A stretch of DNA of 64,000 nt, taken from positions 1 through 64,000 of the forward strand of contig ADNK01003065.1 of the NCBI GenBank assembly GCA_000320545.1, in the 5' to 3' direction. Of the stretch, positions 23,316-34,352 are shown in pieces (within the stretch, counting starts at the first letter, position 1; the number at the start of each line of letters is the position of its first letter). The translations under genes and the position numbers were made by a program. Under the pieces are notes generated by a model. It was not told the DNA's origin and searched no databases. It saw nothing but the letters and a program-made list of their open reading frames with translations. Source of the stretch: Bigelowiella natans CCMP2755. Lineage: Eukaryota; Cercozoa; Chlorarachniophyceae.

Positions 23316-25385
23316 ATGATGGCGTCGGAATTCACTGCCGCCTTGAAGGACATGCAGAAAGATCTGAGGGCCAAGTACGCACGTCTGGAAACCAGGGCCA
23401 AGCAACGAAGTAATCGCCCAATCCCCCGAAAGCTGACCGCAAAGGAACGAGCATTAGCCATCTTGAGGAAAAAGGGTGGATTAGGTTTTGGTGTTGGGAA
23501 AGGGCCAACGCGGAAGTCAAATAATCCTGTAGGCAAGACAAGTCCAGCTCCTGCTGTTACAACCAGGAGGAATGTCGGATTGAGGGATTCTAGAAAGGCC
23601 GCCACCAGCAGCAAGCGTCGTCGAGTTGGGGAGGGGGGGGCGGGGCAAGAAGAATGGAAACCCCCGACATCAAAAAGAAGACCTTCCGTTGGTAATAAGC
23701 CTACCAAGCCAACTCCAAGACCAAACATAAGGAACCCGGCAGGTGGAAAAGAAGGGGGAGGACTTAAACACGGCCCAAAAATGAGTAAGCCGAAGAAACA
23801 GCACCAAGATGCTTCTTCATCTTCTCCATTAGAAACGAAAATATCAAAAGCAAAGTCAATACCGAAGAAGGCAACAAGCGCATCAGTTGCGCAAATACCA
23901 AGAAGTGGGGAAGAAGACGAAAGCTCGTCATCGGCAGCAGCAGCAGCAACAACAGCAGCATCGGCACCAGGCCCCAAACAGGAACAGGAGGCAATTCCGG
24001 AGGGTACTAATCCTGGCAATAGCGGTGCGAACGCGGAAATGTATGGAGGCAGAGGCGGAGGGGGACGAGGAAGAGGACGGGGTAGAAGGGGTCGGGGAAG
24101 ACATGGCACTGGACGGGGAGGAGGTGGGGGGGGGATAAGGAAGAAAGGTTCCAACACCGAGGACAACTATCCCGTGTTAGAGTACTCCAACAATAAGTTT
24201 AAATACCAAGTCATGCAGTTTGTTGATGCTATTCATAAGCCAGATGACCAATTTCCCGTGGGAGTTGTTCCCGATGAAAAGACTCGGCTGGCAATCCATA
24301 AAACGAATTACCACCTGCGGCAGAACCAAACCGATCCTTTCTCTGTAAAGGAATACACCGCACAGATGCGTCTTCTCGGTCCCAATTTTCCAAGGAGGAA
24401 GTATCGTAGAAGAAAGAACGAGTTCAAATCCGTCAATCACTGGGCGCAACGGAAAACTGTGGTGCAGGAGATCGAATTCCTCACTAAGTATGCCAAACAG
24501 GGAGACTACATCGTCTATATAGGTGCGGCGCCGGCGATGCATTTCAACTACCTTGTGGAGTTATTCCCAACTCTCACATGGGAACTCTACGACTTACCAG
24601 AGAATAAGTACCACATAGAACCTAGTGAGTCGGTTAGAATACACACCTCCATGCTGACAGAAGACGACCTTAAGGCATGGGCAGAGTCGCGCGAAAATGT
24701 TCTCCTAATATCTGGACTTAAGCCTAAGAATGAGCGCAACAGGGATGCCATATACGCCTATCTCGACATGCAGGAAACGGTTTATAAGGCTATTCAACCT
24801 AGGAAAGCTCTTCTTCGGTTTGAGCTGCCATGGGGTAAAGGCCGAAAACGCTATCTCGACGGTAGACTGTACCTCCCTGTCTGGGGCACGCAAACGTCTC
24901 TGAAGACCTACTTGGTACCGTATGGCGTCGATAAACAAAAGAACTGGGATCTTAACGAATACGAAGAGTGGATGTTCTACTTTAACACAGTTCACCGCGT
25001 GCAGTACTATCGTCACAATCTCTATGGGTTGCGGGGGGTCGACCACTGCTATGATTGTGCTAGTGAGGAATTTATCCTGCGGATGTACCTGATGAAATAT
25101 CATAACATCTTTGTAAAGCAGTGGGAGCGCAATGAGAGGCATAGTGAGGGTACTCTATACCTCCTATCTGAAGGTCAATTTCCAAGCCGAAGCCAGATTA
25201 AGGAGCAAACATTACGGTTCATGAAACAGTTGTGTAAGGTATGCTCAACTTCATCGCACCGTGAGATGCATTACAATCCCCCACCAGCCCAGGTTCGGGC
25301 TCGATGGTTTTATGGGGATGATGCAGAGGCACAGCAGAAGAGGGCAGAATTTGAGTATGCTCAAAAGAACGCCGACCTCATGTAG
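23316..25385 (+). CDS. VP39-type (giant-virus/poxvirus-like) cap 2'-O-methyltransferase / poly(A) polymerase regulatory subunit homologue, probably catalytically altered
   Basis: This is a single uninterrupted frame of 689 residues from the ATG at 23316, among genes split into many exons. Residues 1 to about 285 are basic and low complexity, ending in an RG-rich stretch (about 24040-24135) typical of RNA binding. The C-terminal 400 residues look like the VP39 fold. A conserved Lys lies in WAQRKTVVQEIEFL. GDYIVYIGAAPAMHFNYL (residues about 396-413) is the S-adenosylmethionine loop, followed by RKALLRFELPWG and LPVWGTQTSLKTYLVPYG. In vaccinia VP39 the catalytic tetrad is K-D-K-E. Here the first Lys seems kept, but the Asp position reads Gly (ISGLKPK, residue about 467), the second Lys reads Arg (LLRF) and the Glu reads Lys (SLKTY). 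This suggests loss of methyl transfer with RNA or polymerase binding retained. The lack of introns and the family's viral distribution point to transfer from a large DNA virus. The alignment is by eye. Confidence 0.75.
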   Translation: MMASEFTAALKDMQKDLRAKYARLETRAKQRSNRPIPRKLTAKERALAILRKKGGLGFGVGKGPTRKSNNPVGKTSPAPAVTTRRNVGLRDSRKAATSSKRRRVGEGGAGQEEWKPPTSKRRPSVGNKPTKPTPRPNIRNPAGGKEGGGLKHGPKMSKPKKQHQDASSSSPLETKISKAKSIPKKATSASVAQIPRSGEEDESSSSAAAAATTAASAPGPKQEQEAIPEGTNPGNSGANAEMYGGRGGGGRGRGRGRRGRGRHGTGRGGGGGGIRKKGSNTEDNYPVLEYSNNKFKYQVMQFVDAIHKPDDQFPVGVVPDEKTRLAIHKTNYHLRQNQTDPFSVKEYTAQMRLLGPNFPRRKYRRRKNEFKSVNHWAQRKTVVQEIEFLTKYAKQGDYIVYIGAAPAMHFNYLVELFPTLTWELYDLPENKYHIEPSESVRIHTSMLTEDDLKAWAESRENVLLISGLKPKNERNRDAIYAYLDMQETVYKAIQPRKALLRFELPWGKGRKRYLDGRLYLPVWGTQTSLKTYLVPYGVDKQKNWDLNEYEEWMFYFNTVHRVQYYRHNLYGLRGVDHCYDCASEEFILRMYLMKYHNIFVKQWERNERHSEGTLYLLSEGQFPSRSQIKEQTLRFMKQLCKVCSTSSHREMHYNPPPAQVRARWFYGDDAEAQQKRAEFEYAQKNADLM

Positions 25386-26107
25386 CACGGCATGGTAGAT
25401 CCAGCCAGGCATGATACTGTGTGTGACAATGACTAGATGATGCACGACGATCTTGATGATGATTTTTATACAAATATCATTACATATATTGTATGATTAT
25501 TCGATCTAGCGATTTAGCGTGGCATGGCTAGATGGTATGCGTGGTGTGCATATATTTCAGTCAGCGGTCCATCGCAATCGTTGTATGTCTGGACATTCGC
25601 AGCTGTTTACGGTGCTAGCTAGCTAGCAGAGTGGTGGCGGCTGTGACGTGGAAGCACACGCCCGTCTTGCAACTGTTATCACCGATAGACGCTCTCTCGC
25701 TGATATTGATGTATTGATATTTGCATGCTTGTGCTTGCACAATAAGACTAGTCACGCTGTTTAGATGCTAGCATGCTAGCATGAGGAACAGATGCGATAT
25801 CTAGATTTGATGATTAGCACCATTATATTAAATGCAGACCCATCTACCATGCAAAGCGTTCTCTAACTGGCAACCTAGCAACGCGCATGTCAACCAATCT
25901 AGAAATGTAAGAGTTAGGGTTTGGTGCAGCTAGAATGGCGTGCAGTAGCACAGTCGTTCGCCTTTTTGCATAGCATCCTCGCTCATTAGTCAATGTGGCT
26001 AATTGTATCGCATGCAAGAGCTGAATATTGTGAACCTTATTTCTTTTCGTGTTTTGTATTGACATTAAAGCATGGTGAAAATATGTGATCATTGGACTTA
26101 TTCGGGC
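25386..26107. other. Spacer between convergent genes
   Basis: No supported coding sequence. It has essentially no microsatellites, but many short palindromes built on GCTAGC, GCATGC and CTAG (for example 25612-25628 and 25765-25785). Two genes end here from opposite sides, so it should contain both 3' ends. Confidence 0.5.
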
Positions 26108-27624
26108 TTATTTTTTAGATTGACGTGCCATACTTTCCCGACATTGAGAGACTGAGGCGTCCAAACGCAATGAGCACTGCTTTAATAGGGAAGGATGTTC
26201 GTGTTGGCCATCTTTATTCATACCAAAGAACTTTCTAGTAGAGGGAGCGATTAATTTTAATGCATTAAGGATTCTCTTATCTCGGTGCTCCAATCCTCGA
26301 CATGGCTCATGCTGATATGGCTTTGGTGATCCTGTGATGTGATCAGCTGAAGCATGAATGCTTTCACTGCTAACAAATTCAACCCCTTCTAGATTAGGTG
26401 CCTCCTGAAAAAAAAATTCAAAGTAATCCATCATTTTTTGTGGTGTGGATATTTGAATGTGGTTTCGTTACCATGTCTTTGATGTAGTCAGTAAATCCTC
26501 CAACTGCCATGGATTTGAGTTTGAGACCGAAAATGTCCCATAACAATCCTTGATCTTTGTCTGCTCCTACAAAATTCCAAGCTCCTTTCTTTCCAATTTG
26601 ACCCGGATTTGCTCGAATAGCCTCTGGCCATACTTGCGGTGTTTGGCCGCGCTTATCCCAGCCTCCTTCCTCTGAGAAGCCTCCACCGAGATCTTCAAGC
26701 CATGCTTCCGTCGCTTTCTGTGATGGCTTCATGAACCAAACTCCAGCATTCACTGGAGATCTCCCGCCAAGAGATGTGAGAAACTGCTTATCTTGGTCGA
26801 TAAAGTTCTTTGCAGTGTCTGCAAGAGACTCGGCATTAAGCACGTATGCGTCTTGGTCCAAAAAGACAACAGCATCGTAATTTGTAAGTGCCGCAGCGGC
26901 AGGCTTCATCTGTTGGATAGTTCGAAGGCGGAGCATACGAAGTGCTTCTCCATTGTGCTTTGTGGTTGTTGTGTTGAAGTCGACGGCCTGTTCACATAAA
27001 CTAGCACTAGCTTTATGATTCTCACGATCTTCTTCCATTCCCATGCACGCGAACAATTTAAGATCCTTTGAAAGTGGCAGGCGGCGAAGGCTCAGAGCAT
27101 CAATCGAGTCCAAAATGCTACCAGGGATTGATTCGTCATGCATAACCACAATGTCATAAGATAGACCAGTCTTCCTTTGATGTGCATTCGCAGTATCAAT
27201 GATATCTTTGTGGGCGGCAATATGGGACATCACTCCACAAAGGTATGTGCAAGCACTACCCTGAGTGACCTATCATAAAATTCGATCGTTGGTTAATTGA
27301 TGAGAAACTCAATGTAATGCTGATATTTCTACCCGTGTACATTCCTGGGGGAGTGTCAGCCCAGCCATAACTACAATAGCTACGCAAGATGTTCCTTCCC
27401 CACAATTTGAGCTGTCAAGTGATGTAATCCATGGCAAATGAGGCTGTAACGCGAGATCATCGACAATAAACTAAGTACCTTCCCGTCGGTGATTGCAAGT
27501 GAACGTTGTCCCGGTGAAGCTGAAGACCTGGGTCCATATCTTTGTTGCGACGGGAGAAATCGGTTCTCCAAAGAGCTGATGATGGAGGCGCAAGAAGTAG
27601 CAACAAGTAGATGAAGAAGGCCAT
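26108..27624 (-). CDS. Secretory-pathway glycosyltransferase, GT8/glycogenin-like
   Basis: It probably transfers a sugar from a nucleotide donor in the ER or Golgi lumen. Four exons close in phase to 439 residues: 27479-27624, 27333-27411, 26472-27269, 26108-26404. The N-terminus (MAFFIYLLLLLAPPSSALWR) is a signal peptide or anchor. The GT-A pattern starts with CVAIVVMAGLTLPQECTRVT and continues through SYDIVVMHDES. It includes NYDAVVFLDQDAYVL with the metal-binding Asp-x-Asp (residues about 213-215), then SPVNAGVWFMKPS, the usual acceptor-side Asn-Ala-Gly motif. The exact family (GT8 or a relative) cannot be fixed by eye. It is convergent with the VP39-type gene and lies upstream of the tRNA. 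Confidence 0.82.
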
Positions 27625-27827
27625 GTTGTAAATGTGACCAAAGGATCTTTCTGAGGGGACGATCTTGAATTTCAAGAATCCTAGAGCACAGTCATTAGTG
27701 GAACACCAATGCAGTAGTGCAGCAAGCTCATGCGAAGCAAGTAAATGGGTTTTGAGGAAAGGCTGTAAACTGATTAATGGACTGTAGGTATAATATATTT
27801 CGAGGTTAGAGACACAAGTGTCACATA

Positions 27828-27898
27828 GTCCTTGTAGTTCAACGGTAGAATCTCACGTTGTGGCCGTGAAGATCGGGGCTCGATTCCCCGCAAGGACA
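27828..27898 (+). tRNA. tRNA-His(GUG): tRNA-His (anticodon GTG)
   Basis: A full cloverleaf can be drawn. The acceptor stem is seven perfect pairs (27828-27834 with 27891-27897) with discriminator A at 27898. The D stem is 27837-27840 with 27848-27851. The anticodon stem is 27853-27857 with 27865-27869, loop TTGTGGC and anticodon GTG at 27860-27862. The T stem is five perfect pairs (27874-27878 with 27886-27890). A run of five T at 27901-27905 is a Pol III terminator. The A box matches TAGTTCAACGG; the B box departs by one base. There is no intron. A73 fits the eukaryotic type in which the extra 5' G is added after transcription. Confidence 0.95.
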
Positions 27899-27900
27899 TA

Positions 27901-27905
27901 TTTTT
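27901..27905 (+). terminator. Pol III oligo-T terminator of tRNA-His
   Basis: Five T begin three bases after the acceptor stem, the usual position and minimum length for RNA polymerase III release. A longer T run follows at about 27933-27942. Confidence 0.75.
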
Positions 27906-27980
27906 ATTCTGTCAGCAGTTAGAAAGCGACTTATTTTTTTTTTAATGCGCCTTTTTTTTGCATTTTCGTTGTCACGGAAT

Positions 27981-28060
27981 TGTCTCTGAGGTATCTCTCC
28001 AAGGTCTCTGACATTCTCCTGTAGTCTCCAAAGATCTCTCAATGATCTCCAATAATCTCC
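27981..28060. repeat. TCTC motif repeated about every 10 bases, eight times
   Basis: TCTC occurs at 27983, 27994, 28005, 28015, 28025, 28035, 28046 and 28056, spaced 10-11 bases, with varying sequence between. This is not an ordinary microsatellite because the intervening bases differ. It lies between the tRNA and the TBC gene. Confidence 0.7.
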
Positions 28061-28070
28061 GTGTGACTTG

Positions 28071-28098
28071 GAACAGAACAGAGCTCTTTGTTCTGTTC
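28071..28098. promoter_or_regulatory. Perfect 10-bp inverted repeat with 8-base centre
   Basis: GAACAGAACA at 28071-28080 is the exact reverse complement of 28089-28098. The centre contains the palindrome GAGCTC. It lies about 450 bp upstream of the TBC-gene start and directly after the periodic TCTC tract. It could be a protein-binding dyad or a hairpin. The role is unknown. Confidence 0.55.
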
Positions 28099-28550
28099 AG
28101 GCAGTTCGAAGCAACGAGGAGAGAAGATCCGTGGGTTGGGTACGAAGAGAAACAAAAGCTACCTGAAAGTGAACGGGCGGATATAAGCATGATTGCCAAT
28201 TCCTTTAGCGCAAAGGGTTCGAATTGACGGACAGGGGAGGGAGCAATCTCCTAACCACGTCACCGGTTCGGAAATGCGGGAAAATAAAGCACATTATCGT
28301 TACGGGTCTATCCCGCAGACTAACTCGGGTAACCATGCTCATTCCTTATAATATAAGAACTATTGAGTGAGTGATCTCACTATCTAATTACAGAAGAGCT
28401 CGGCAAATCATCATTACATTCGACCAAATCAGAACCTTATTCGCATAACACCTGCAACAACACGGTCAGTACTGATTATGTGACATGGGCATTTTCTTCC
28501 ATAATACTTTCTCTTCTATCAATTTGTCTTCTTAATACTTTTTGGTTGCG

Positions 28551-31168
28551 ATGCAGCGGCTTCGAATATGTGTAGTTGCCGCCTGCTTCTTCGTTCTGTC
28601 CTTCGTGGCAAATGAGGTGGGACACCAAGAACGGGAAACTACTGCTACTGCAGCAACAGTGGCGGAGGTAGCGGGCATGTCCAACAACGAGTTACACGCC
28701 ATCAGTAGCTTACATGACATTTGGAGTGATCGACGAAAGGATTCCTATCATTCTACGCATAACGACCATAACAAACGGCGGCCGTTAGTGCTGGCTCCCT
28801 CATGGGTACCGTTCCTAGTGCCTTGGACATCTCCCTACTCCAGAAGGAGGATTCAAGATGAAGCAGGAACAACTTTGGAAGGAGGCGGAGAACAAGAAGA
28901 AGAAGAAGAAGAACTGATAGTGCAGCAACAGCAGCAGCATAAATCTGGACATGTTGATAACACCAGCAGTAGCATCATCCATGGTGAAAGGGGTGGTGGA
29001 ATCACCGATAAATCAGTCGTCGATGACACAACCACAAGGGAGGTGAGTGTTGCAATTGCAATCTAGGAAATATTATCGTATCGTAATGTTACCGATCTTC
29101 CCTTTGCTCTGTCTCTATACATTGAGAATCATCAAATGATGTTTTCGTGGTAAAAACGTAGGCCGCTTCTACAATTTCTCACTGGTTCAAGTTCATAATG
29201 ATACAGGTCTTGTTCACTGTATTTGATAGCAGCAGGAACAGCAGCAGTATCTTATTGTGGCAGAACTTACCTCCTCCTGACATTAATGAATATCTTTTAC
29301 TGTTTGTTTGTATCTCTAGCCAATGTGGGTGCTCATCGGTCTGGCAACTGGTCTCGTTTTAGGAGCTTCAATTCCCTTGATTATGTGTAATATTTCCTGC
29401 TTCATTCATGTGCACTATCCGACGATACTAAAACAGGAGATCGATTTATTTCTCTAATATTCGAGTAATTGACCATTGACACTACCCCTTTTGGTCTTTT
29501 TATCATTATCTTCTTCTTCTTCATGTGTAGGTATGCGATGTGTCTGCTTGTTTACAAGGCAGCCAATGCATCACCATCACCACCATCACCATCATCGATC
29601 CACGCTTCCGTTTAGCAGGTAACACCATGCTAGTACAGAAGGATATTGTGATAGTCTGCTTTACCAGTAGATACTTAAAATGCTGTTTGGAGCTTGCGAC
29701 TCTGTTCATCTATGTTGATTCCCTTGAAAAAGATAAGCAAATCGATACTCGGGTGCCCAAATTTGTTTCTTTATGTAATAGCTAGTAGTCCTGTTGCAGC
29801 CCAGCTTAACAGGCAACCAAGCTTTTTACGTCTTCTCCTTGCTTCTTCACCGTATTATTATTCATCATACTTCAAGGATGTGGGATTGGCTGGATGAAGG
29901 GTCTGATGAAGACCGCAAGAGGATCACAATGATGAGTCTACAAGGAGGCTGCAGCTTGTTTGAATCAGGTAGTAAGTGTAGTAGCATTTATAGTGGTGGT
30001 GGTGGTGGTGGTGGGAAGTAGTAGTGGTAGAAGTTACACAGGGCATTTATGATGACAAGCGGCCCATATTGTCAAAGTGAATTTTGTTGTTGAAGTTTCT
30101 TTTCCTCATTTGTACAATCATGATGATGATGATGTATGATTGTAAGGAAACCATTAATTACTATTATACTGCCAAATAATAACTGATCAACTGGTGAACA
30201 TAAATAAGGGCGAAAATGCAAGGAAGTTCCATCAAACAACATGAGAGGACAGGCATGGGCTGCACTGATCGGAAACAAGCTTATTGTAACACCAGAGGTA
30301 TGTAGAGCAAACAAAGGAAGAATAAAGAACTAAAGAATCAGGAATCAAATCGGAAATTTCATGATCAGCAGGATCTTTGATTGATCATTCATCCATTCGT
30401 GCTCAATATCCATTGATGGAATGCATCGGTCACGTCGATGATGATGATGATACACATTGTAGTATACATACCGATACTGATGAAAACGTTCATCTGCTTA
30501 CTGTTGGCAGCTTTATCGCATTTGTGATCAACTTGCTCGTGACGCAATCGAAGGACAGCAGCGTTCTAGAGCCATACCTGACACTAAATCGGACGGAAGA
30601 GTAGTAGCTGCTGCCCCTAAAAATGGCAAAAGCAAGCATCATCATCAGGTTATAAGTCATGGACTACATTATACACATTTCATCATCATCATCATCATCA
30701 TTGATCGATCCTCTTGAGAAAAGCAATCCCACGATATGATCAATATTTCTCCAAAAGTTGTGAGTGCCAAACTCGTTCATTTTCTTTCTTCTTCTGGCAA
30801 TATAGGATCATCGCAATTCCCGTGATGGAGAGGAAAGGTTAGCAGGAGAGGAAGGAGGAAGTCGAACAAATGGTGCTGACGATAACATTGGAAACAAAGG
30901 GGGGGGAAGTGGCCATTTGAAACAGCACGCTATATACTCAGCTGCTGCCAAAAATCGTAATGGTAGTGGATATCCCAGCAGCAGCAGCAGCGATGATGTC
31001 ATCGTTGATGATGGTGCAAATGGCGAGAGCGGCGGAGAAGCAGCAACTCAAGCAGATGATAGGAGAACAACGCAAGAAACAGCAGCAGCAGCAGCAGCAA
31101 CGAAAGCATGGTGGCGTCATGGAAGAAGGTGGGACTTTTGTGTCATCCTCCATCAGTCTTTGCGTCGT

Positions 31169-31200
<32 letters not shown>

Positions 31201-31214
31201 CCTCTCTCTCTATC

Positions 31215-31251
<37 letters not shown>

Positions 31252-31487
31252 TCTGCATTGTGACAACGGAACAAGTCGATGATTTCACTGCCACCGTCGT
31301 GTCTTCTCTTGCATTTATATATCATCGTCTTAAAAGTAAGACATGATACTTAGCTTGTTATGGTGCGTGTTGTTGTTTTTGACTTTCGATCGGTTCAGAT
31401 ACGAAAAGGGAATGATTCTTGGTAGCATTGGTACTGTATACGATATACATCAAGGTAGTTTGTAAGCAGTATAAATCACATCAACCC

Positions 31488-31532
<45 letters not shown>

Positions 31533-32923
31533 ATGCAATTCCATCACACGATTATGAGATCGATGGTGCCAGATAGTTGATGATGACGATGATGATGATG
31601 ATGACACAACTCTAATGCTAACAGATATTTCGAGGACATATGTTGGCAGACCTGGATTCTCCGCAACAACAACAATAACAACGACGACATCATCATCATC
31701 ATCATCGATATCTCTATCGTCCTCTCACAACCAAGAGGTCAAAGAGTCGCTACTTCCGGCTGGTAGCTGCAACAACAAATGCAATGCAATGGAGCACATA
31801 CTAAGGGCATATTGCTTTTATCGTCCAGATGTTGGGTGAGTGAGTCAGTGATTGATTGATTAATTGATTGCCTGATGTTGTGCATTGCAAGTTACGAATA
31901 GTAAGCTGCTGCTACTAGGGTAGAGATTTGATGATGCTTCTGATGACTGTGGGGTGCTGCTGCTACTTCTGACTACTGACACATACATGCACTTCCTGGA
32001 ATACAGGGAAATAAATGTGCTAATAGTGGTGATGATGATGATGATAATGATGATAATGATGACGATGATGATAATGATGATGGAATTAGCATCTCGGATC
32101 TTCTGCTTCTTTTTGTTCTTCTTCTCTTTTCTACCTAAGCAGACCTTCATCATCATCCTCCTCTTCTTTCTCATTTACAAATCTAGGTACATGCAAGGAA
32201 TGAGCTACCTAGTTGGCCATTTGCTTCTTTATATGGATGAGTACACTGCTTTTGTGGCATTTTCAAACTTGCTGTCGAAGTAATTGATAGTAGTAAAAAT
32301 AGTAGTAGTAGTAGTAGTAGTAGTAGTAGCGGTGCTAGTAGTAGAAGCAGTGGTAGTACTAACGGATATAAGGGGCGGGTAATAGTTCCTTTTCTGATGG
32401 ATTAGCAGCAGTAATTGTACCAGTAGTAGTGGTAGTACCATATTTGGTTTTTTTAATTATAATGATGATGATTATGATGATGATGATGATGATGTTACGG
32501 ATGAGTGTAATGTGATGATAAATCATCATCAGGCCTTTTCTAAACGCATTCTATATGAGCGGATCTGTGGTACAAATATCTATGGAGAGCCGACTGGCTG
32601 TCTTCGATCACATGTAATAGTGATATAATAATCAAAATAATAAGAAGGGGGGTGTTGTCAGTTCTGGTGGTGATGATGATAATGATAGTCAACCAGAAGG
32701 ATGCTGACATATTATTTGTATTCTCCAAACAAGGTTTCGAATGAATCTTCCAAAGTTGCACACGCAACTGAAGAACTCAGACGTGCCCATTCGCCTATAC
32801 TTCTTTCAATGGGCACTCACTCTTTTTGCAAAAGTAATTCATTATTCTGTGATAGATGTAGAAGTGATGGTGATGATGATGATGATGATGACAATGCTAA
32901 CTAGCATGATGTGCGGAAAATCA

Positions 32924-32962
<39 letters not shown>

Positions 32963-33138
32963 GAGAAGTCATCGTTTCTTGGACCACCTAGTACCATCAT
33001 GATATTACTACGCATATGTTAATGATGTAAGTATTCATCATCCTTCAAATTGATTATCCATTAGGTATTTCCTTTCGAGACTTTATCGTACGTATGGCAT
33101 GGTTATTTTGTGGAAGGAGAGGTTCATCTCTATAAGGT

Positions 33139-33170
<32 letters not shown>

Positions 33171-33308
33171 TATTCGTGCATAATCTTTTGCTTACACCTA
33201 CTTCTATTGCTACCACCAAAAAAGGTTGGCGTCTCTCTGCTAAAGATCATAGAGAAGGTCACACACTCAAACCGATGATGATATAGTTATCAATAGTCGC
33301 AATGGTAT

Positions 33309-33344
<36 letters not shown>

Positions 33345-33415
33345 CGTTGCAAGCGTGTGGTTTTATCATCATCATCATCATCATCATCATCATTCTCATC
33401 GTGATATATGTATAC

Positions 33416-33456
<41 letters not shown>

Positions 33457-34056
33457 TCAACTCGTTTGTTGGCATTCACTGTTCAAAGATCCCGTATCTC
33501 ACTGACTAAAGCCACAAACGCCATTTACGCGCAACAAAACAAGAAATGGGATATAGAGAGGGGGGAGGGAGATAGAGATTTGCCATTGGTTGCATGATGA
33601 ACCAGCTTTCACGAATAGTCTCTCCTTATTACTACTACCATCAGAGCATCACAAACAAGCCTTTACGAGTGATTTTCGATGAACTCACGTCACCAGGTGA
33701 TGTTCTTTTCATATGCATATGTATGTGTGCGTGTTTGTGTGTGTATCATGAATGCTCTTTGGCGCGTCGTTTGAGCAGTAGTGTGTAGGTTGATAGATTA
33801 TCACTGTAGTAGCAGCATAATGACGTCTTTATTCATATTTGTTCCAAATAAAAGGAGGAGGGAAAATCAGCACGAAAGAGCTCATGAAGGCGATGACGGG
33901 GTAGTTATCATCATAAAAATAGTTAGAGTAGTAGTTGTAGTCCTGGTAGCAGGAACTAAAGCTAAAGTAGGAGATATGCTTGCGAACAATCACGACAACG
34001 ATGATAACCATGATGATGATAATGATAATGATTACCGTGGAATATATGCATTTCTC

Positions 34057-34093
<37 letters not shown>

Positions 34094-34352
34094 CTACCTC
34101 TTCTCCCCACACTATTCTTTCTTTCTTAATCTGACAACAAAACTACTACTATGATTTGCAAATGATGATAGGATTCGAGTGACTACCAGCGTAAATGCTG
34201 AGTTTGAACGTCTCCGTACTACTCGCGCTCTGGTCTCAAATAATCACGATGACAATAATAGCAGAGGCGGGGGAAATGCTTCTAAAACTGTTGATGAGGA
34301 GACCGCAGCAGTCGTCCCTGCAGGCGCAAGAAATGCTACTTATTCCAGATAA
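28551..34352 (+). CDS. TBC-domain Rab GTPase-activating protein (TBC1D12/14-like) with N-terminal membrane anchor
   Basis: TBC proteins switch off Rab GTPases in vesicle traffic. Phase-consistent exons: 28551-29042, 29320-29386, 29531-29618, 29877-29968, 30227-30297, 30511-30648, 30806-31128; then 31625-31835, 32187-32279, 32533-32613, 32734-32833, 33065-33136, 33225-33257; C-terminal pieces near 33489-33588, 33645-33696 and 34172-34352. The junctions 31128 to 31625 and everything after 33257 are unresolved. The N-terminus has a signal or anchor helix, then a second hydrophobic helix (VLIGLATGLVLGASIPLIM) followed by Cys-rich and poly-His sequence. TBC motifs in order: RGQAWAALIGN, DISRTY with the catalytic Arg, YRPDVG, YMQGMSYL with the catalytic Gln, LYFFQWALTLFAKVFP, VWHGYFVEGE. 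RPDVG with YMQGMS favours the TBC1D12/14 group. The first three exons could be a separate gene, but their phase joins the TBC part. Confidence 0.78.

Larger units (their letters stand above)
27906..28550. other. Upstream region of the TBC gene
   Basis: Besides the phased TCTC tract and the inverted repeat, there is a short ATG-initiated frame of 61 codons (28042-28227). It has no recognisable domain, and I do not call it a gene. The region lies between divergently arranged genes and the tRNA and is likely promoter sequence. Confidence 0.4.

Noticed and set aside
23246-24166. 306-codon minus-strand frame opposite the VP39-type gene
   Set aside because: It is the antisense of the basic, GC-rich N-terminal region; it is Pro/Leu/Ala-rich with no domain, and the plus strand carries the recognisable protein.
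28042-28227. 61-codon frame between the tRNA and the TBC gene
   Set aside because: It overlaps the TCTC array and the inverted repeat; short, with no motif.
33489-33588. Last part of the TBC gene ending directly after the TBC domain
   Set aside because: The frame stopping at 33509 would end the protein early; another frame of the same exon gives a C-terminal segment with a conserved-looking Asn-Lys-Lys-Trp, so the ending is left unresolved, not called.
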